A model generated the notes under the pieces. It ran no database searches, was not told the DNA's origin, and was given only the letters and a program-made list of their open reading frames with translations. DNA of 64,000 nucleotides, taken from Sedimenticola_A sp040506895 (GTDB lineage Bacteria; Pseudomonadota; Gammaproteobacteria; Chromatiales; Chromatiaceae). Positions 8,139-17,868 of the stretch are shown piece after piece. The stretch's first letter is position 1; every line of letters begins with the position of its first letter. Location: assembly GCA_040506895.1 (NCBI GenBank), contig JBEVVY010000001.1, positions 2,651,116 to 2,715,115 of the forward strand, in the 5' to 3' direction. Both the position numbers and the translations under genes were made by a program.

Positions 8139-8504
8139 TTGAATGCGGCCAAGGCGCGCTTTCCCCGTTCTGCAAGGCTGCTGAAGCCAGCTGAGTTCAG
8201 CAGGGTCTTCGAGCGTCCCGGGAAATCGGTAGACAACTGCTTTACCGTACTGTTCCGGGACAACAATCTCGAAGAGGCAAGACTGGGACTGGCGATCTCG
8301 AAGAAGAACGTCAGGCGCGCTGTAGACCGAAACCTCATCAAAAGGCTTGTCAGGGAGAGCTTCCGTTATCAAAGGGAGCAGCTGGGCGGACTGGATATCG
8401 TGGTGATGGCCCGGCGTAACCTGCCGGCAACTGACCGAAGTGCCCTCAGATCTTCCCTGGATAAGCATTGGTCAAATCTGGTTAAACGCAATAAAAAACC
8501 ATGA
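8139..8504 (+). CDS. rnpA: Ribonuclease P protein component
   Basis: RnpA is the basic protein cofactor of RNase P, which matures tRNA 5' ends. It is 121 residues. The RNR-type signature RAVDRNLIKRLVRESFR lies near residues 62-78, and the N-terminal RLLKPAEFSRVF is typical. The chosen start is TTG (8139), which gives the normal N terminus; no ATG is available in frame before the conserved region. It follows rpmH by 11 nt. The usual next gene yidD is missing: only 116 nt separate rnpA from yidC. Confidence 0.95.
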   Translation: MNAAKARFPRSARLLKPAEFSRVFERPGKSVDNCFTVLFRDNNLEEARLGLAISKKNVRRAVDRNLIKRLVRESFRYQREQLGGLDIVVMARRNLPATDRSALRSSLDKHWSNLVKRNKKP

Positions 8505-8620
8505 CCAGCCCTTTTCCCCAGTTTTCCTACGCAAAAAAGTCCGTTTCAGGTCATAATACGGCCTCTGTTTTTTGCGATACTGGGCAAATTTAGCATTACC
8601 ATTCCGACCTGAGACAGTCC

Positions 8621-10312
8621 ATGGACAACCTTCGCCTCATATTGTTTTTCTCCCTGGCTTTTATCCTCCTCCTGCTATGGCAGGCCTGGAATGAAGACTA
8701 TGGTCCCAAACCGGTTCAGCAGAGTGCGGCGGTGTCCAGCGAAACCCAGGCCCAGGGGGTTCCCCAGGCTGCACCTGTTGCAGGTGGCGAGGTACCCTCT
8801 GCACCTGTAGCCCCGGTCAGTGTCTCCACTGCCGGTGAAAACGGTGTTCCCAGCATAGGCGGTGCCGCGCCTGCGGGCAGTGGCAACGCGATCAAGGTGG
8901 TTACCGATCTCTATAACATCGAGATCGATACCCAGGGCGGCAACATCATTTCGACCTACCTGAATGAGTACCCGGTATCGATCGAGACTCCGGACGACAA
9001 GTTTCACCTGCTGCGTCCCACCACGCCCAACCTGCTGATTGCCCAGTCCGGCCTGATCGGTGCGGACAAGGCGAGTGCGCCCACCCACGAGTCGATCTAC
9101 CAGAGCGAAAAGGGCACCTATGTTCTGGCTGACGGCAACGACAGCCTGCAGGTCGATCTTGTCTGGAGCAACGACAAGGGCATCAAGGTAACCAAGCGTT
9201 TCAACTTCAAACGCGGTGATTACCTGGTGAATGTTCAGCACATCGTCGAGAACGGTTCCGCTGAACCCTGGACCGGACGCGAGTACCACCAGCTGATCCG
9301 CACCGAGGCGGTTGAAGAGGGCAGCGATTCGCAGTTCCTCTACACTTTCACCGGTGGCGCCATCTACAGCCCTGAAGAGAAGTTCCAGAAGATCGCCTTC
9401 GAAGATATGGGCGATAGCCGGCTGGACCAGGATATCCAGGGTGGCTGGCTCGCCATGCTGCAGCACTACTTCGTCACCGCCTGGGTGCCCGGGGCTGAGC
9501 AGAAGGACCACTACTACACCAACGTACTGCCCAACGGCCGTTACCTGCTGGGTGCCTATACACCCGGCGCCACCGTTGCCGCGGGTCAGAGCCACACCTT
9601 CAACACCGGTTTCGTTGCTGGTCCCAAGGTGCAGAACATGCTGGAAGCGATCGCTCCCGGCCTCGACCTGTCAGTGGATTACGGCTTTCTGACGATCATC
9701 GCCCAGCCCATGTTCATCGGTCTCGACTGGTTGCACAGTGTCGTGGGCAACTGGGGCTGGGCCATCATCATCTTCACCATCCTGCTGAAGCTGGCCCTCT
9801 ACAAGCTGTCGGAAACCAGCTACCGCTCCATGGCCAACATGCGCAAGATGACCCCGCGCATCCAGGCACTGAAGGATCGCTACGGCGACGACAAGCAGCA
9901 CCTCAACCAGGCGATGATGGATCTCTATAAAAAGGAGAAGATCAATCCGCTGGGTGGTTGTCTGCCGATCCTGTTGCAGATCCCCTTCTTCATCGCACTC
10001 TACTGGGTACTGCTCGAGAGCGTGGAGCTGCGCCAGGCGCCGTTCATTCTCTGGATCGAGGATCTGTCGATCAAGGATCCCTACTACGTACTGCCGGTGA
10101 TCATGGGTGTCTCCATGTTCCTGCAGCAGAAACTCAACCCTGCGCCACCGGATCCGATGCAGGCCAAGATCATGATGAGCCTGCCGTTTGTTTTCACCAT
10201 TTTCTTTGCCTTCTTTCCGGCAGGTCTGGTGCTCTACTGGGTGGTCAACAACATTCTCTCCATCGCCCAGCAGTGGTATATCACGCGCCAGATTGAGAAC
10301 GCCGGCAGCTGA
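8621..10312 (+). CDS. yidC: Membrane protein insertase YidC
   Basis: YidC inserts inner-membrane proteins alone or with SecYEG, including ATP synthase subunits such as those encoded downstream. At 563 residues it is a full-length gram-negative form. An N-terminal membrane helix covers residues 2-20, followed by a proline/alanine-rich linker (about 25-90) and a large periplasmic beta domain. The C-terminal insertase core has five helices from about residue 355, including NPLGGCLPILLQIPFFIALYW and FFAFFPAGLVLYWVVNNILS. It is followed after 11 nt by mnmE, suggesting cotranscription. Confidence 0.98.
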   Translation: MDNLRLILFFSLAFILLLLWQAWNEDYGPKPVQQSAAVSSETQAQGVPQAAPVAGGEVPSAPVAPVSVSTAGENGVPSIGGAAPAGSGNAIKVVTDLYNIEIDTQGGNIISTYLNEYPVSIETPDDKFHLLRPTTPNLLIAQSGLIGADKASAPTHESIYQSEKGTYVLADGNDSLQVDLVWSNDKGIKVTKRFNFKRGDYLVNVQHIVENGSAEPWTGREYHQLIRTEAVEEGSDSQFLYTFTGGAIYSPEEKFQKIAFEDMGDSRLDQDIQGGWLAMLQHYFVTAWVPGAEQKDHYYTNVLPNGRYLLGAYTPGATVAAGQSHTFNTGFVAGPKVQNMLEAIAPGLDLSVDYGFLTIIAQPMFIGLDWLHSVVGNWGWAIIIFTILLKLALYKLSETSYRSMANMRKMTPRIQALKDRYGDDKQHLNQAMMDLYKKEKINPLGGCLPILLQIPFFIALYWVLLESVELRQAPFILWIEDLSIKDPYYVLPVIMGVSMFLQQKLNPAPPDPMQAKIMMSLPFVFTIFFAFFPAGLVLYWVVNNILSIAQQWYITRQIENAGS

Positions 10313-10323
10313 CGGGTGATCCT

Positions 10324-11670
10324 GTGAGCACACAGGATACGATAGCCGCAATCGCCACCCCGCCCGGTATGGGCGGGGTCGGTATCATCAGGGTCTCCGG
10401 CAGGCGGGTAGCCGATATTGCCGAACAGATCATCGGCAGACTGCCCTCCCCCCGTGTCGCGCATTTTGCCCGTTTCAGGGATGAAAATGGCGAGGCCCTG
10501 GACGAGGGTATCGCCCTCTATTTCCCCGCCCCCAATTCATTTACCGGTGAAGATGTTCTGGAGCTCCAGGGCCACGGTGGTCCCGTGGTCATGGACCTGT
10601 TGCTTCAACGGACCCTGGCGTGTGGCGCACGCATTGCCCACGCGGGAGAGTTCAGCCAGCGCGCCTTTCTGAATGACAAGCTGGATCTCGCCCAGGCCGA
10701 GGCGGTGGCTGACCTGATCGAGAGTGGCACGGCGGCCGCGGCGAGGTTGGCAGTCCGCTCCCTGGAGGGTGAATTCTCACGCCGCATCCATGACCTGGTG
10801 GAGCAGGTCACCCATCTGCGCATGTACGTGGAGGCGGCCATCGATTTCCCGGAGGAGGAGATCGACTTCCTTGCCGATGGAAAAGTAAGTACTGACTTAC
10901 AGCAGATCATCGATAACCTGGCAGGTATAGAAAAAAGTGCCCAGGTGGGCCGGCTGCTGCGGGACGGCATGACCCTGGTGATCGCTGGTCGTCCGAACGC
11001 GGGCAAGTCGAGCCTTCTGAACGCCCTGGCCGGCAGGGAGTCCGCCATCGTCACCGATATCCCGGGCACCACCCGCGACCTTTTGCGGGAACGGATCCAG
11101 ATCGACGGCATGCCCCTGCACCTGGTGGATACCGCCGGGCTGCGGGAGAGCAGCGACCGGGTCGAGCAGGAGGGTATCCGCCGCGCCCGGGAGCAGATCG
11201 AACAGGCCGACCTGGTGCTCTGGATATTCGACGACCAGGCCGACCCCGGCCACGATGCCCTGGATCGTGGCACGCTGCCGGAAGGTGTTCCGGTTACCCT
11301 GGTGCGCAACAAGATCGATATCACCGGTAGTGCCGCCGGCGTGACCGGCGGTGCCGGAGAGACCGAGATCGCGCTCTCGGCACACACCGGCGATGGGGTG
11401 GAACTGTTGAGAGAACATCTCAAGCAGCGCATGGGTTACCACGGCAGCCAGGAGGGAGAGTTCATCGCCCGCCGCCGGCACCTCGATGCCCTTGACCGCG
11501 CAAAGACCCAGCTGTTCAACGGCAGGACGGCACTCGAAGAGACCGGCTCCGGTGAGTTGATGGCGGAGGACATGCGCCTGGCTCAACAGGCCCTCTCCGA
11601 GATCACCGGCGAGTTCACCGCCGACGATCTGCTGGGTCGGATCTTTTCAAGTTTCTGTATCGGCAAGTAA
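10324..11670 (+). CDS. mnmE: tRNA uridine-5-carboxymethylaminomethyl modification GTPase MnmE
   Basis: With MnmG, this GTPase installs the cmnm5 group on wobble uridine of certain tRNAs. The protein has 448 residues. The N-terminal domain begins with the folate-binding region TIAAIATPPGMGGVGIIRVSG, the G domain has GRPNAGKSS near residue 222 and DIPGTTRD, and the C terminus is the obligatory FCIGK with its catalytic cysteine. The start is GTG at 10324. Its partner mnmG lies about 10 kb downstream in this window. Confidence 0.97.
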   Translation: MSTQDTIAAIATPPGMGGVGIIRVSGRRVADIAEQIIGRLPSPRVAHFARFRDENGEALDEGIALYFPAPNSFTGEDVLELQGHGGPVVMDLLLQRTLACGARIAHAGEFSQRAFLNDKLDLAQAEAVADLIESGTAAAARLAVRSLEGEFSRRIHDLVEQVTHLRMYVEAAIDFPEEEIDFLADGKVSTDLQQIIDNLAGIEKSAQVGRLLRDGMTLVIAGRPNAGKSSLLNALAGRESAIVTDIPGTTRDLLRERIQIDGMPLHLVDTAGLRESSDRVEQEGIRRAREQIEQADLVLWIFDDQADPGHDALDRGTLPEGVPVTLVRNKIDITGSAAGVTGGAGETEIALSAHTGDGVELLREHLKQRMGYHGSQEGEFIARRRHLDALDRAKTQLFNGRTALEETGSGELMAEDMRLAQQALSEITGEFTADDLLGRIFSSFCIGK

Positions 11671-11776
11671 GCACACCTTCCCTGTTCCGCTCAGCCGAAA
11701 ACAAAATCCGTTTAGCACCTCCTGGCAGAGCCGGCTATTATCAGCACTATCTTCTTCACCCCTGGAAACAACGCAT

Positions 11777-12892
11777 ATGCTCAAGCTAGTCTATGTCGGT
11801 GGTCTTGGCATGATGGCCGGACCCGGTGCCACCCACCTCACCCCTGTCGGCCCGGCACAGGTGGTTCGCTTTCATGATCGCGGTACACCCGGTGAGAGCC
11901 GGGATATGTTCCGACAGGCCTGGACGCGCCACGGTGCGGAACCGGTCTCCGATCTGGACAGCCTGGTGGGCGATGGCGAGATAGACGGCGTGGTGATCTG
12001 CGCCGGAAAGAACGGTGACGATATCGTCATCGTGGCCGAACTGGTCCGACTGCTGGAGGCCAGGTGCAGCCAGCGTCCCTTCATTCTTCATCTCTCGACG
12101 GTCAGTCCCTCTTTCACCGAGGCCGCAGTGAGCTACTGCAACAGCCACAACGTGGACTATGCAAACTATCCTTTGACCGGGGGGCCACTGGGAGCCCAGC
12201 TGGGCGGTGCAGATCCCAAGGGGATGCTGATCCTGGCCAGTGGTGATGAGGCACTCTACGAGCGGGTGTTGCCTGCACTGCAACGCCTCGGTCATCCCCG
12301 TTTCTTTGGCACATCCGTCTCGGCAGGCTCCATAACCAAGTTGATCGGACACTACCTGGTGTTCAACGGATTGACGGGTATAGGTAGCGGAGCGGTTCTC
12401 CATGCCGAGTATTTCAACCAGGGTGTTCTGGGTGGTGAAGCCCAGACCGACTACCTCTCGTTTCTCAATGGCGGGGCCGGCCATACCCGGCAGTGGGACG
12501 TGGCCATGAGCAAGGGCGTTAAGGATGACGTGTGGGATGCGGGCTTCAGTAACCGGCATGCGGTGGTCGATATCGTCTACGCAATCCGTCTTGGCCTGGA
12601 CAAGGGCCTTCCGCGCATGGCCCTGCAGCCGATGATCAACATGGCCTTTGCCATGTCCTACCTGATGATGTGCTACCCGGGGGAGAACTTTGCCACCCAG
12701 GCCGTTGTAAGGGAGATGCTCGGCAGCGAGGCGAAGGAGCTCGACTTCTTCATGCAGGGTGCAGGCGCATTCGGCAGTGATATGAACCAGGTGCTCGAGG
12801 ATTGCGTTGCCAGCCTTCCGGGTGATGTGCGTGACACGGTACTGATGGGACCGACGCCTGAAGATTTCGAGCGGGTGTTAACCACGGGCTGA
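11777..12892 (+). CDS. NAD(P)-binding beta-hydroxyacid dehydrogenase-like protein
   Basis: This 371-residue protein resembles the 3-hydroxyisobutyrate/6-phosphogluconate dehydrogenase superfamily. The N terminus has a glycine-rich nucleotide-binding turn (VGGLGMMAGP), although the later glycine spacing is loose. The substrate-binding segment NYPLTGGPLGAQLG corresponds to the family's D-x-P-V-S-G-G-x-x-G-A motif. GSITKLIGHYLVFNGL supplies the catalytic lysine followed by the usual Asn-containing helix. The substrate cannot be told from sequence. It stands alone, 107 nt after mnmE and before an EamA transporter in the same direction. Confidence 0.7.
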   Translation: MLKLVYVGGLGMMAGPGATHLTPVGPAQVVRFHDRGTPGESRDMFRQAWTRHGAEPVSDLDSLVGDGEIDGVVICAGKNGDDIVIVAELVRLLEARCSQRPFILHLSTVSPSFTEAAVSYCNSHNVDYANYPLTGGPLGAQLGGADPKGMLILASGDEALYERVLPALQRLGHPRFFGTSVSAGSITKLIGHYLVFNGLTGIGSGAVLHAEYFNQGVLGGEAQTDYLSFLNGGAGHTRQWDVAMSKGVKDDVWDAGFSNRHAVVDIVYAIRLGLDKGLPRMALQPMINMAFAMSYLMMCYPGENFATQAVVREMLGSEAKELDFFMQGAGAFGSDMNQVLEDCVASLPGDVRDTVLMGPTPEDFERVLTTG

Positions 12893-12971
12893 TGAAGACC
12901 TGGCGTTATCGCGAAGACGCAGCTGAATTGATCAATCACCGGATGAGTAACCCAATGGAGTTTCGACAACC

Positions 12972-13862
12972 ATGAACTCCCCGCAACTGCTGCTTGCGTT
13001 GACCACCCTCTTCTGGGCGGGCAATGCCGTTGTGGGAAAAGTGGCGGTGGGTCTTATTTCCGGCATCGAGCTGTCGTTCTGGCGCTGGGTGATCGCATTG
13101 GTACTGCTTACCCCTTTTGCCTACAAGGCGGTAATGAAAGACCTGGCCTACTATCGCAGGCACTGGCTCATGATGCTGTTGCTCGGTTTTCTCTCGGTCT
13201 CTGTCTACAACACGTTCCAGTACCTGGCACTGCAGTGGACATCGGTGATCAACGTCGGCGTGGTCACTGCCACCATGCCATTGATGGTTTTCACCCTGAC
13301 CTGGCTGGCTGGCCAGGAGCGTGCGAGCGGTTACCAGCGCCTTGGGTTATTGATGGCACTCTTCGGTGTGCTGCTGGTGATCACCCGGGGTGATCCGGGT
13401 GTACTGCTGGGACTGGAACTGAACCCGGGCGATCTGCTGATGCTGCTGGCCGTGTTCAGTTTTGCCCTCTATTCGGTGCTTATCAAACCCCTGCCTGACG
13501 ATCTGAACCGGCTCGGCCTGTTGTGGATGCTGGTTTTTCTGGGAGTACTGGGGATACTGCCGTTCTACCTCTGGGACATCAGCCAGCATGCCCTCCTCAC
13601 CCTGAACCTGGATACCGGTCTGATCCTGTTGTACGTCGGCATCTTCCCTTCCATTCTCTCCTACTTCTTCTGGAACCGGGCGATTGCCCTGGGTGGTGCC
13701 AACCTGGCGGGTATGTTCTGCAACCTGATCCCGGTCTACGCCATGGTGCTGGCCGTGCTGTTGCTGGATGAAAAAGTGGCCGCATTTCAGCTGACCGGCA
13801 TGCTGGGGATCTTTGCGGGGATTTTTCTCGCCACCTCGTTCCGTCCCAGGCGTAACGTCTAA
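12972..13862 (+). CDS. DMT-superfamily EamA transporter
   Basis: This is a 296-residue inner-membrane protein with about ten hydrophobic helices arranged as two EamA repeats, the usual length and layout of drug/metabolite exporters. The N terminus LALTTLFWAGNAVVGKVAVG and the second-repeat segments around residues 150-290 are typical. The substrate is unknown. The gene overlaps the convergent transglutaminase gene by 4 nt at its 3' end. The dehydrogenase-like gene 79 nt upstream might supply or consume the exported metabolite, but that is only a guess. Confidence 0.85.
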   Translation: MNSPQLLLALTTLFWAGNAVVGKVAVGLISGIELSFWRWVIALVLLTPFAYKAVMKDLAYYRRHWLMMLLLGFLSVSVYNTFQYLALQWTSVINVGVVTATMPLMVFTLTWLAGQERASGYQRLGLLMALFGVLLVITRGDPGVLLGLELNPGDLLMLLAVFSFALYSVLIKPLPDDLNRLGLLWMLVFLGVLGILPFYLWDISQHALLTLNLDTGLILLYVGIFPSILSYFFWNRAIALGGANLAGMFCNLIPVYAMVLAVLLLDEKVAAFQLTGMLGIFAGIFLATSFRPRRNV

Positions 13863-15853
13863 CCGGCCTGGCTGCGTGAAGGCCTGAACGCCTGGACCAT
13901 GATCTGCAGGCGCCGGCGCAACGTCTGGTTGTCCTCCGTGCCGTAGCGGATGCCGACATAGAGACTGGTGATACGGGCCACATCCGTAGCCAGGTCGGGT
14001 CGCTGGTCGATCACCCGGCTGGCGAGATCCTTCGGCCCCTCCCAGGGTCTGCGCTCGATACCGATCCGGTTGAGCTTCCGGCAGTAACGCAGGTAGGCCC
14101 GCTGGACCGGGTCCGTCTTCTGCCGGGTCTGGTTCCACAACAAGCCACCGATGGCCATCACCACGATGGCGGTGATCAGCACCATGCCGATGGCCAGCCG
14201 GTGTCCGCGAAGAAACGACAGGCCGAGCAGGTCCATCAGCAGTCCCTGGCGTTCGTTGCTGTAACCCAGAACCCAGTTGTGCCAGGTGCTGTTGACCGAA
14301 TCCCAGCCCCAGAGCAGCTGCTTCACCATCCGCTTCAGCAGTTCAGACTCCCCAAGGTCGAACTCGATGGGTGCACCGATGGTGGAGGATCTCCCGAAAT
14401 CGGGATTGAACGAGCGCTCGATACGCTGGGGTGCCACCGCGGCCGTGGGATCGATCCTTACCCAGCCACGGCCCTCCAGCCACACCTCGCTCCAGGCGTG
14501 GGCATCGGATTGACGCACCACCAGGTAGTCGCCCATCGGGTTGACCTCGCCTCCCTGGTAGCCGGTGACCACCCGGGTGGGGATACCGGCAAGACGCATC
14601 AACAGGGTGAAGCTGGTGGCGTAGTGCTCACAGAAGCCCCTGCGGGTATCGAACAGGAACTCGTCAGCGGGGTTATCCAGGGTCAGTGGAGGAATCAGGG
14701 TGTAGTAAAAGGGCTGCTCCCTGAAATACTTCAGCGCCGCATCGACAATTGCGGCAGGGCTTTCGGCATCGGCAGGCCAGCCTTTGACCAGCTGCTCCAT
14801 GCGTGGCGTGATGTTCGGCGGCAGCTGCAGGCCACGTTGCAATTCATCCTCCCGCAACGGGCCGGTGTTGTACTGGGTCCAGGAGGTAAGGTTGTAGCGT
14901 ATGCGCTGATCCAGCGGCTTGGTGTTGAGCAACTGGAAGTCAGGCATGCGGATCGAATTTGCCGGGCGCTTCTGCGGCAGGTCGAGGGCGAAGAGCCAGC
15001 GCCGATGGGTCGGCTCCAGGGTCACGGTGTGGGTGACCGGTTCACCACCCACCTGGAATCTCAACCTGCGCGGGCGCTGCCGTGGACCCTCGTTCCAGTA
15101 AAAGCCGTCGCTCTCCCAGAGCACCGGACCCCGCCAGTAGAGTTTGCTGTTGGGTGGGATCTCGCCCTCGAAATCGACACGGAACGCCACCTCCTCGGAG
15201 AGAATCAGCTTGCTGATGCTGCCCGGGGATATACGGTCGCTGAGACCGCTTTTGGCGGCGGTACTGTCCAGCCCCAGGTTCCAGAGCGGCCCGGTGAAGC
15301 GGGGGAAGAAGACAAACAGCACGATCATCACCGGCACCGCCTGCAGCAGCATAACGCCGGATTTGCGCAGGGGGGGCAGCAGGCTGGGGCTGTGTTCCGA
15401 GCGGCTCGCCTCCACCAGCACCGCACCCAGTCCCCACACCACCAGCAGCACGTAGCCAACCAGGGCAATCTCCTGGCGGAACAGGAACTGGGTCACCAGG
15501 GCGAAGAAGGCGAGAAAGACAGTGATGAAGAGATCCCGGCGGCTCTTCAGCTCCAGCAGCTTCAGTCCCATCATTGAGGTGAGCAGGGCAACACCCGACT
15601 CCTTGCCCATCAGCAGGGGGTAGTGGGCCAGCACGTTGGCCAGTCCACCCACGGTCAGCAGGAACAGCAGCAGTTTTCCCGGCAGCGCCCGGGGGATCCT
15701 GAGGGCCACCAGCCGCAGAAACACGGCGGCGAGAAAGAAGGCGGAGATCCAGCCCTCGAGGTGCAGCACGTGGGGCGCCACCGCTAGGACCAGCAGAACG
15801 ATGAGGGCCGTCAGTTCACGCCGGTTGAGCGGTGCTTCCAGCGGCTTTCTCAT
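13859..15853 (-). CDS. TgpA-like membrane transglutaminase (DUF3488/TGc/DUF4129)
   Basis: This 664-residue protein has about six N-terminal membrane helices (residues 10-170), a periplasmic transglutaminase-like domain and one C-terminal helix near 560 followed by a cytoplasmic tail. The thiol-protease-type triad is visible as GFCEHYA (Cys), DAHAWSEV (His) and RIDPTA (Asp). Pseudomonas TgpA has this arrangement and is essential there. It is the last gene of a MoxR-DUF58-TgpA operon with 4-nt overlaps, indicating translational coupling. The physiological substrate in this family remains poorly defined. Confidence 0.92.
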   Translation of the reverse strand: MRKPLEAPLNRRELTALIVLLVLAVAPHVLHLEGWISAFFLAAVFLRLVALRIPRALPGKLLLFLLTVGGLANVLAHYPLLMGKESGVALLTSMMGLKLLELKSRRDLFITVFLAFFALVTQFLFRQEIALVGYVLLVVWGLGAVLVEASRSEHSPSLLPPLRKSGVMLLQAVPVMIVLFVFFPRFTGPLWNLGLDSTAAKSGLSDRISPGSISKLILSEEVAFRVDFEGEIPPNSKLYWRGPVLWESDGFYWNEGPRQRPRRLRFQVGGEPVTHTVTLEPTHRRWLFALDLPQKRPANSIRMPDFQLLNTKPLDQRIRYNLTSWTQYNTGPLREDELQRGLQLPPNITPRMEQLVKGWPADAESPAAIVDAALKYFREQPFYYTLIPPLTLDNPADEFLFDTRRGFCEHYATSFTLLMRLAGIPTRVVTGYQGGEVNPMGDYLVVRQSDAHAWSEVWLEGRGWVRIDPTAAVAPQRIERSFNPDFGRSSTIGAPIEFDLGESELLKRMVKQLLWGWDSVNSTWHNWVLGYSNERQGLLMDLLGLSFLRGHRLAIGMVLITAIVVMAIGGLLWNQTRQKTDPVQRAYLRYCRKLNRIGIERRPWEGPKDLASRVIDQRPDLATDVARITSLYVGIRYGTEDNQTLRRRLQIMVQAFRPSRSQAG

Positions 15854-16800
15854 GACGATTCACCGAACAGGGCCAGGGCACTGAGGCAGTTGTTCCGGTG
15901 AGTGGGCCCACGGTTTGGCCTGATCTCCAGGCCGGGCAGACGCAGGCCGTACTCGTGCTGCTTCTCGCAGGCGTCGAGCACCCCGCGGCAGAGTGCGCTG
16001 AGCCGCGCCTCGGTATCCATACCCGTCAGTGACTCGAAATCGAGCCAGCGCCGATCGGCCCGGTCTCCGCCGAACTGCTTGGTCTGTATCCCCTGCCCCC
16101 GTGCCAGGGCCTTCCAGTGGATGTGCCTTATCGGGTCGCCGTCCCTGTAGCTGCGCAGGCCCACGAAGTCATCGACGCCGACGCCCTTGTCTCCCTTCTG
16201 GCTCTGGCGGTAGTCGGGTACCTGGGCGGGTGGCATCCTGGAGCCGGGTGCCGGGTAGACCAGGCAGCGGTTGTCCAGCTCCACGTAGACCCAGGCGTGG
16301 AGCAGTCCCATGGGGAACCGGGTGAACAGCACGAACTGGCCCATGGGCTGATAGCCCCGGTGGTGGGTGCCGAGGGCGAGGCTCAAAGCGGCGTTGGAAT
16401 TACCTGCCAGGTCGCAGGCTACCGGCTCGCCCTCCGGCAGCCTGATATTGATGCCCGCCCGGTCGCTCTCCCGCTTGTTGATCAGTTGGATCTCGAAGCG
16501 AGCCTCCTGGCCGGCGAAGACAGGTTCGCTGCGACCGGCCACCAGCTCCAGTCCCACCAGGTTGCGCCAGGTGTGCAGTATAGCAACGATGCCCAGCCCC
16601 GCGAGCAGGAAGGTGAGCATAAAGCCGAGGTTGTTGGCGTAGTTGATCGAACCCAGCAGCATCATGAAGAGGATGGCGCCGAACAGAAAACCCTGGGCGG
16701 TGGGCAGGATGTAGACGGTACGGGGCATGACCCGGGCGCGCCCCTCCACGTCGGCATAGACATGGCGGCGGATCCAGCGCTCGGGTACCCGCAGTTTCAT
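15850..16800 (-). CDS. DUF58 domain-containing membrane protein
   Basis: This 316-residue protein has two closely spaced membrane helices near residues 30-75. The DUF58 signature follows around residues 205-245: DFVGLRSYRDGDPIRHIHWKALAR. DUF58 proteins have a von Willebrand A-like character and partner with MoxR AAA ATPases. It overlaps moxR upstream and tgpA downstream by 4 nt each, so the three are made together. The specific function is unknown; assembly or activation of an envelope complex is inferred from family context. Confidence 0.9.
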   Translation of the reverse strand: MKLRVPERWIRRHVYADVEGRARVMPRTVYILPTAQGFLFGAILFMMLLGSINYANNLGFMLTFLLAGLGIVAILHTWRNLVGLELVAGRSEPVFAGQEARFEIQLINKRESDRAGINIRLPEGEPVACDLAGNSNAALSLALGTHHRGYQPMGQFVLFTRFPMGLLHAWVYVELDNRCLVYPAPGSRMPPAQVPDYRQSQKGDKGVGVDDFVGLRSYRDGDPIRHIHWKALARGQGIQTKQFGGDRADRRWLDFESLTGMDTEARLSALCRGVLDACEKQHEYGLRLPGLEIRPNRGPTHRNNCLSALALFGESS

Positions 16801-17714
16801 GGTATCGGTACCGACTCCAGCAGCTGCTCGGCCAGGTCGACACCCTCGTCGGGCGCGGTGTCGTCAGTGGTGCGCAGGCGGTGGCCGACCACCGAGGGCA
16901 GAACCGTCTGCAGATCCTCCGGCAGTACCTGGAAACGGCCGTCCAGCAGGGCCCAGGCGCGGGCGCTCCTCAGCAGTGCGAGCCCGGCGCGGGGCGAGAG
17001 GCCGTGGTTGTAGGCCGGGTTGTTGCGGGTGTGCTCGATCAGCGCCTGGCAGTAGTCCAGCAGGGCATCCGAGACATGCACCTCCGTCACCTGTTGCTGC
17101 AGGGCCTTCAACTGCTCGTGCTCAAGGCAGGGTTCGAGGGTCTCCAGCATATCCCGCCGGTCCTGTCCGGCCAGCAGCGCCCGTTCCGAGCGGGGGTCGG
17201 GATAGCCCAGCCGAATACGCATCAGGAAGCGGTCGAGCTGGGACTCCGGCAGGGGAAAGGTACCGATCTGGTGGGCCGGGTTCTGGGTGGCGATAACGAA
17301 GAAGGGCTCGGGCAGGCGCCGGGTCTCCCCTTCCACCGTGACCTGGCGCTCCTCCATCGCCTCCAGCAGTGCGCTCTGGGCCTTGGGGGTTGCGCGGTTG
17401 ATCTCGTCCGCCAGCACCAGTTCGGAGAAGACCGGTCCGGGGTGAAAGCGGAACACCGACTCCTGCCGGTCGAAGATCGACACCCCGATGATATCCGCCG
17501 GCAGCAGGTCGCTGGTGAACTGGATGCGCTGGTAGTGCAGTCCCAGCAGCTTGCCCAGCAGGTGGGCCAGGGTGGTCTTGCCCACCCCCGGCAGATCCTC
17601 GATCAGCAGGTGACCCCTCGCCAGCAGGCAGGTCACCGCAAGGCGTACCACCTGTTCCTTGCCCAGGACGATCCGTCCCGCCTCTTCGATTACACGATCC
17701 AGTGCGTTCTTCAT
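16797..17714 (-). CDS. MoxR-family AAA+ ATPase
   Basis: This 305-residue AAA+ ATPase belongs to the MoxR class, which acts as a chaperone for assembly of partner complexes containing DUF58/VWA proteins. Walker A DLPGVGKTTLAH lies near residues 39-50, Walker B ELVLADEINRATPKAQSALLEAMEE near 100-125, and the sensor ATQNP follows at about 150. The C-terminal lid helices contain SPRAGLALLRSARAWALL. It is the first gene of the leftward MoxR-DUF58-TgpA operon. Confidence 0.95.
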   Translation of the reverse strand: MKNALDRVIEEAGRIVLGKEQVVRLAVTCLLARGHLLIEDLPGVGKTTLAHLLGKLLGLHYQRIQFTSDLLPADIIGVSIFDRQESVFRFHPGPVFSELVLADEINRATPKAQSALLEAMEERQVTVEGETRRLPEPFFVIATQNPAHQIGTFPLPESQLDRFLMRIRLGYPDPRSERALLAGQDRRDMLETLEPCLEHEQLKALQQQVTEVHVSDALLDYCQALIEHTRNNPAYNHGLSPRAGLALLRSARAWALLDGRFQVLPEDLQTVLPSVVGHRLRTTDDTAPDEGVDLAEQLLESVPIP

Positions 17715-17868
17715 GGATGACTTCTTGATAGTGGTTGCAGGAATGCCTGATGACTATTGTATAACCTGTGGAGAGAAGCGGCTGGTTTGATTACCCTGTA
17801 TTTGACCTGGGACTCAATAACCATGCGGCATGGACCGCATCTCCGGTTCCCATTGAGGAAGGATTGGA

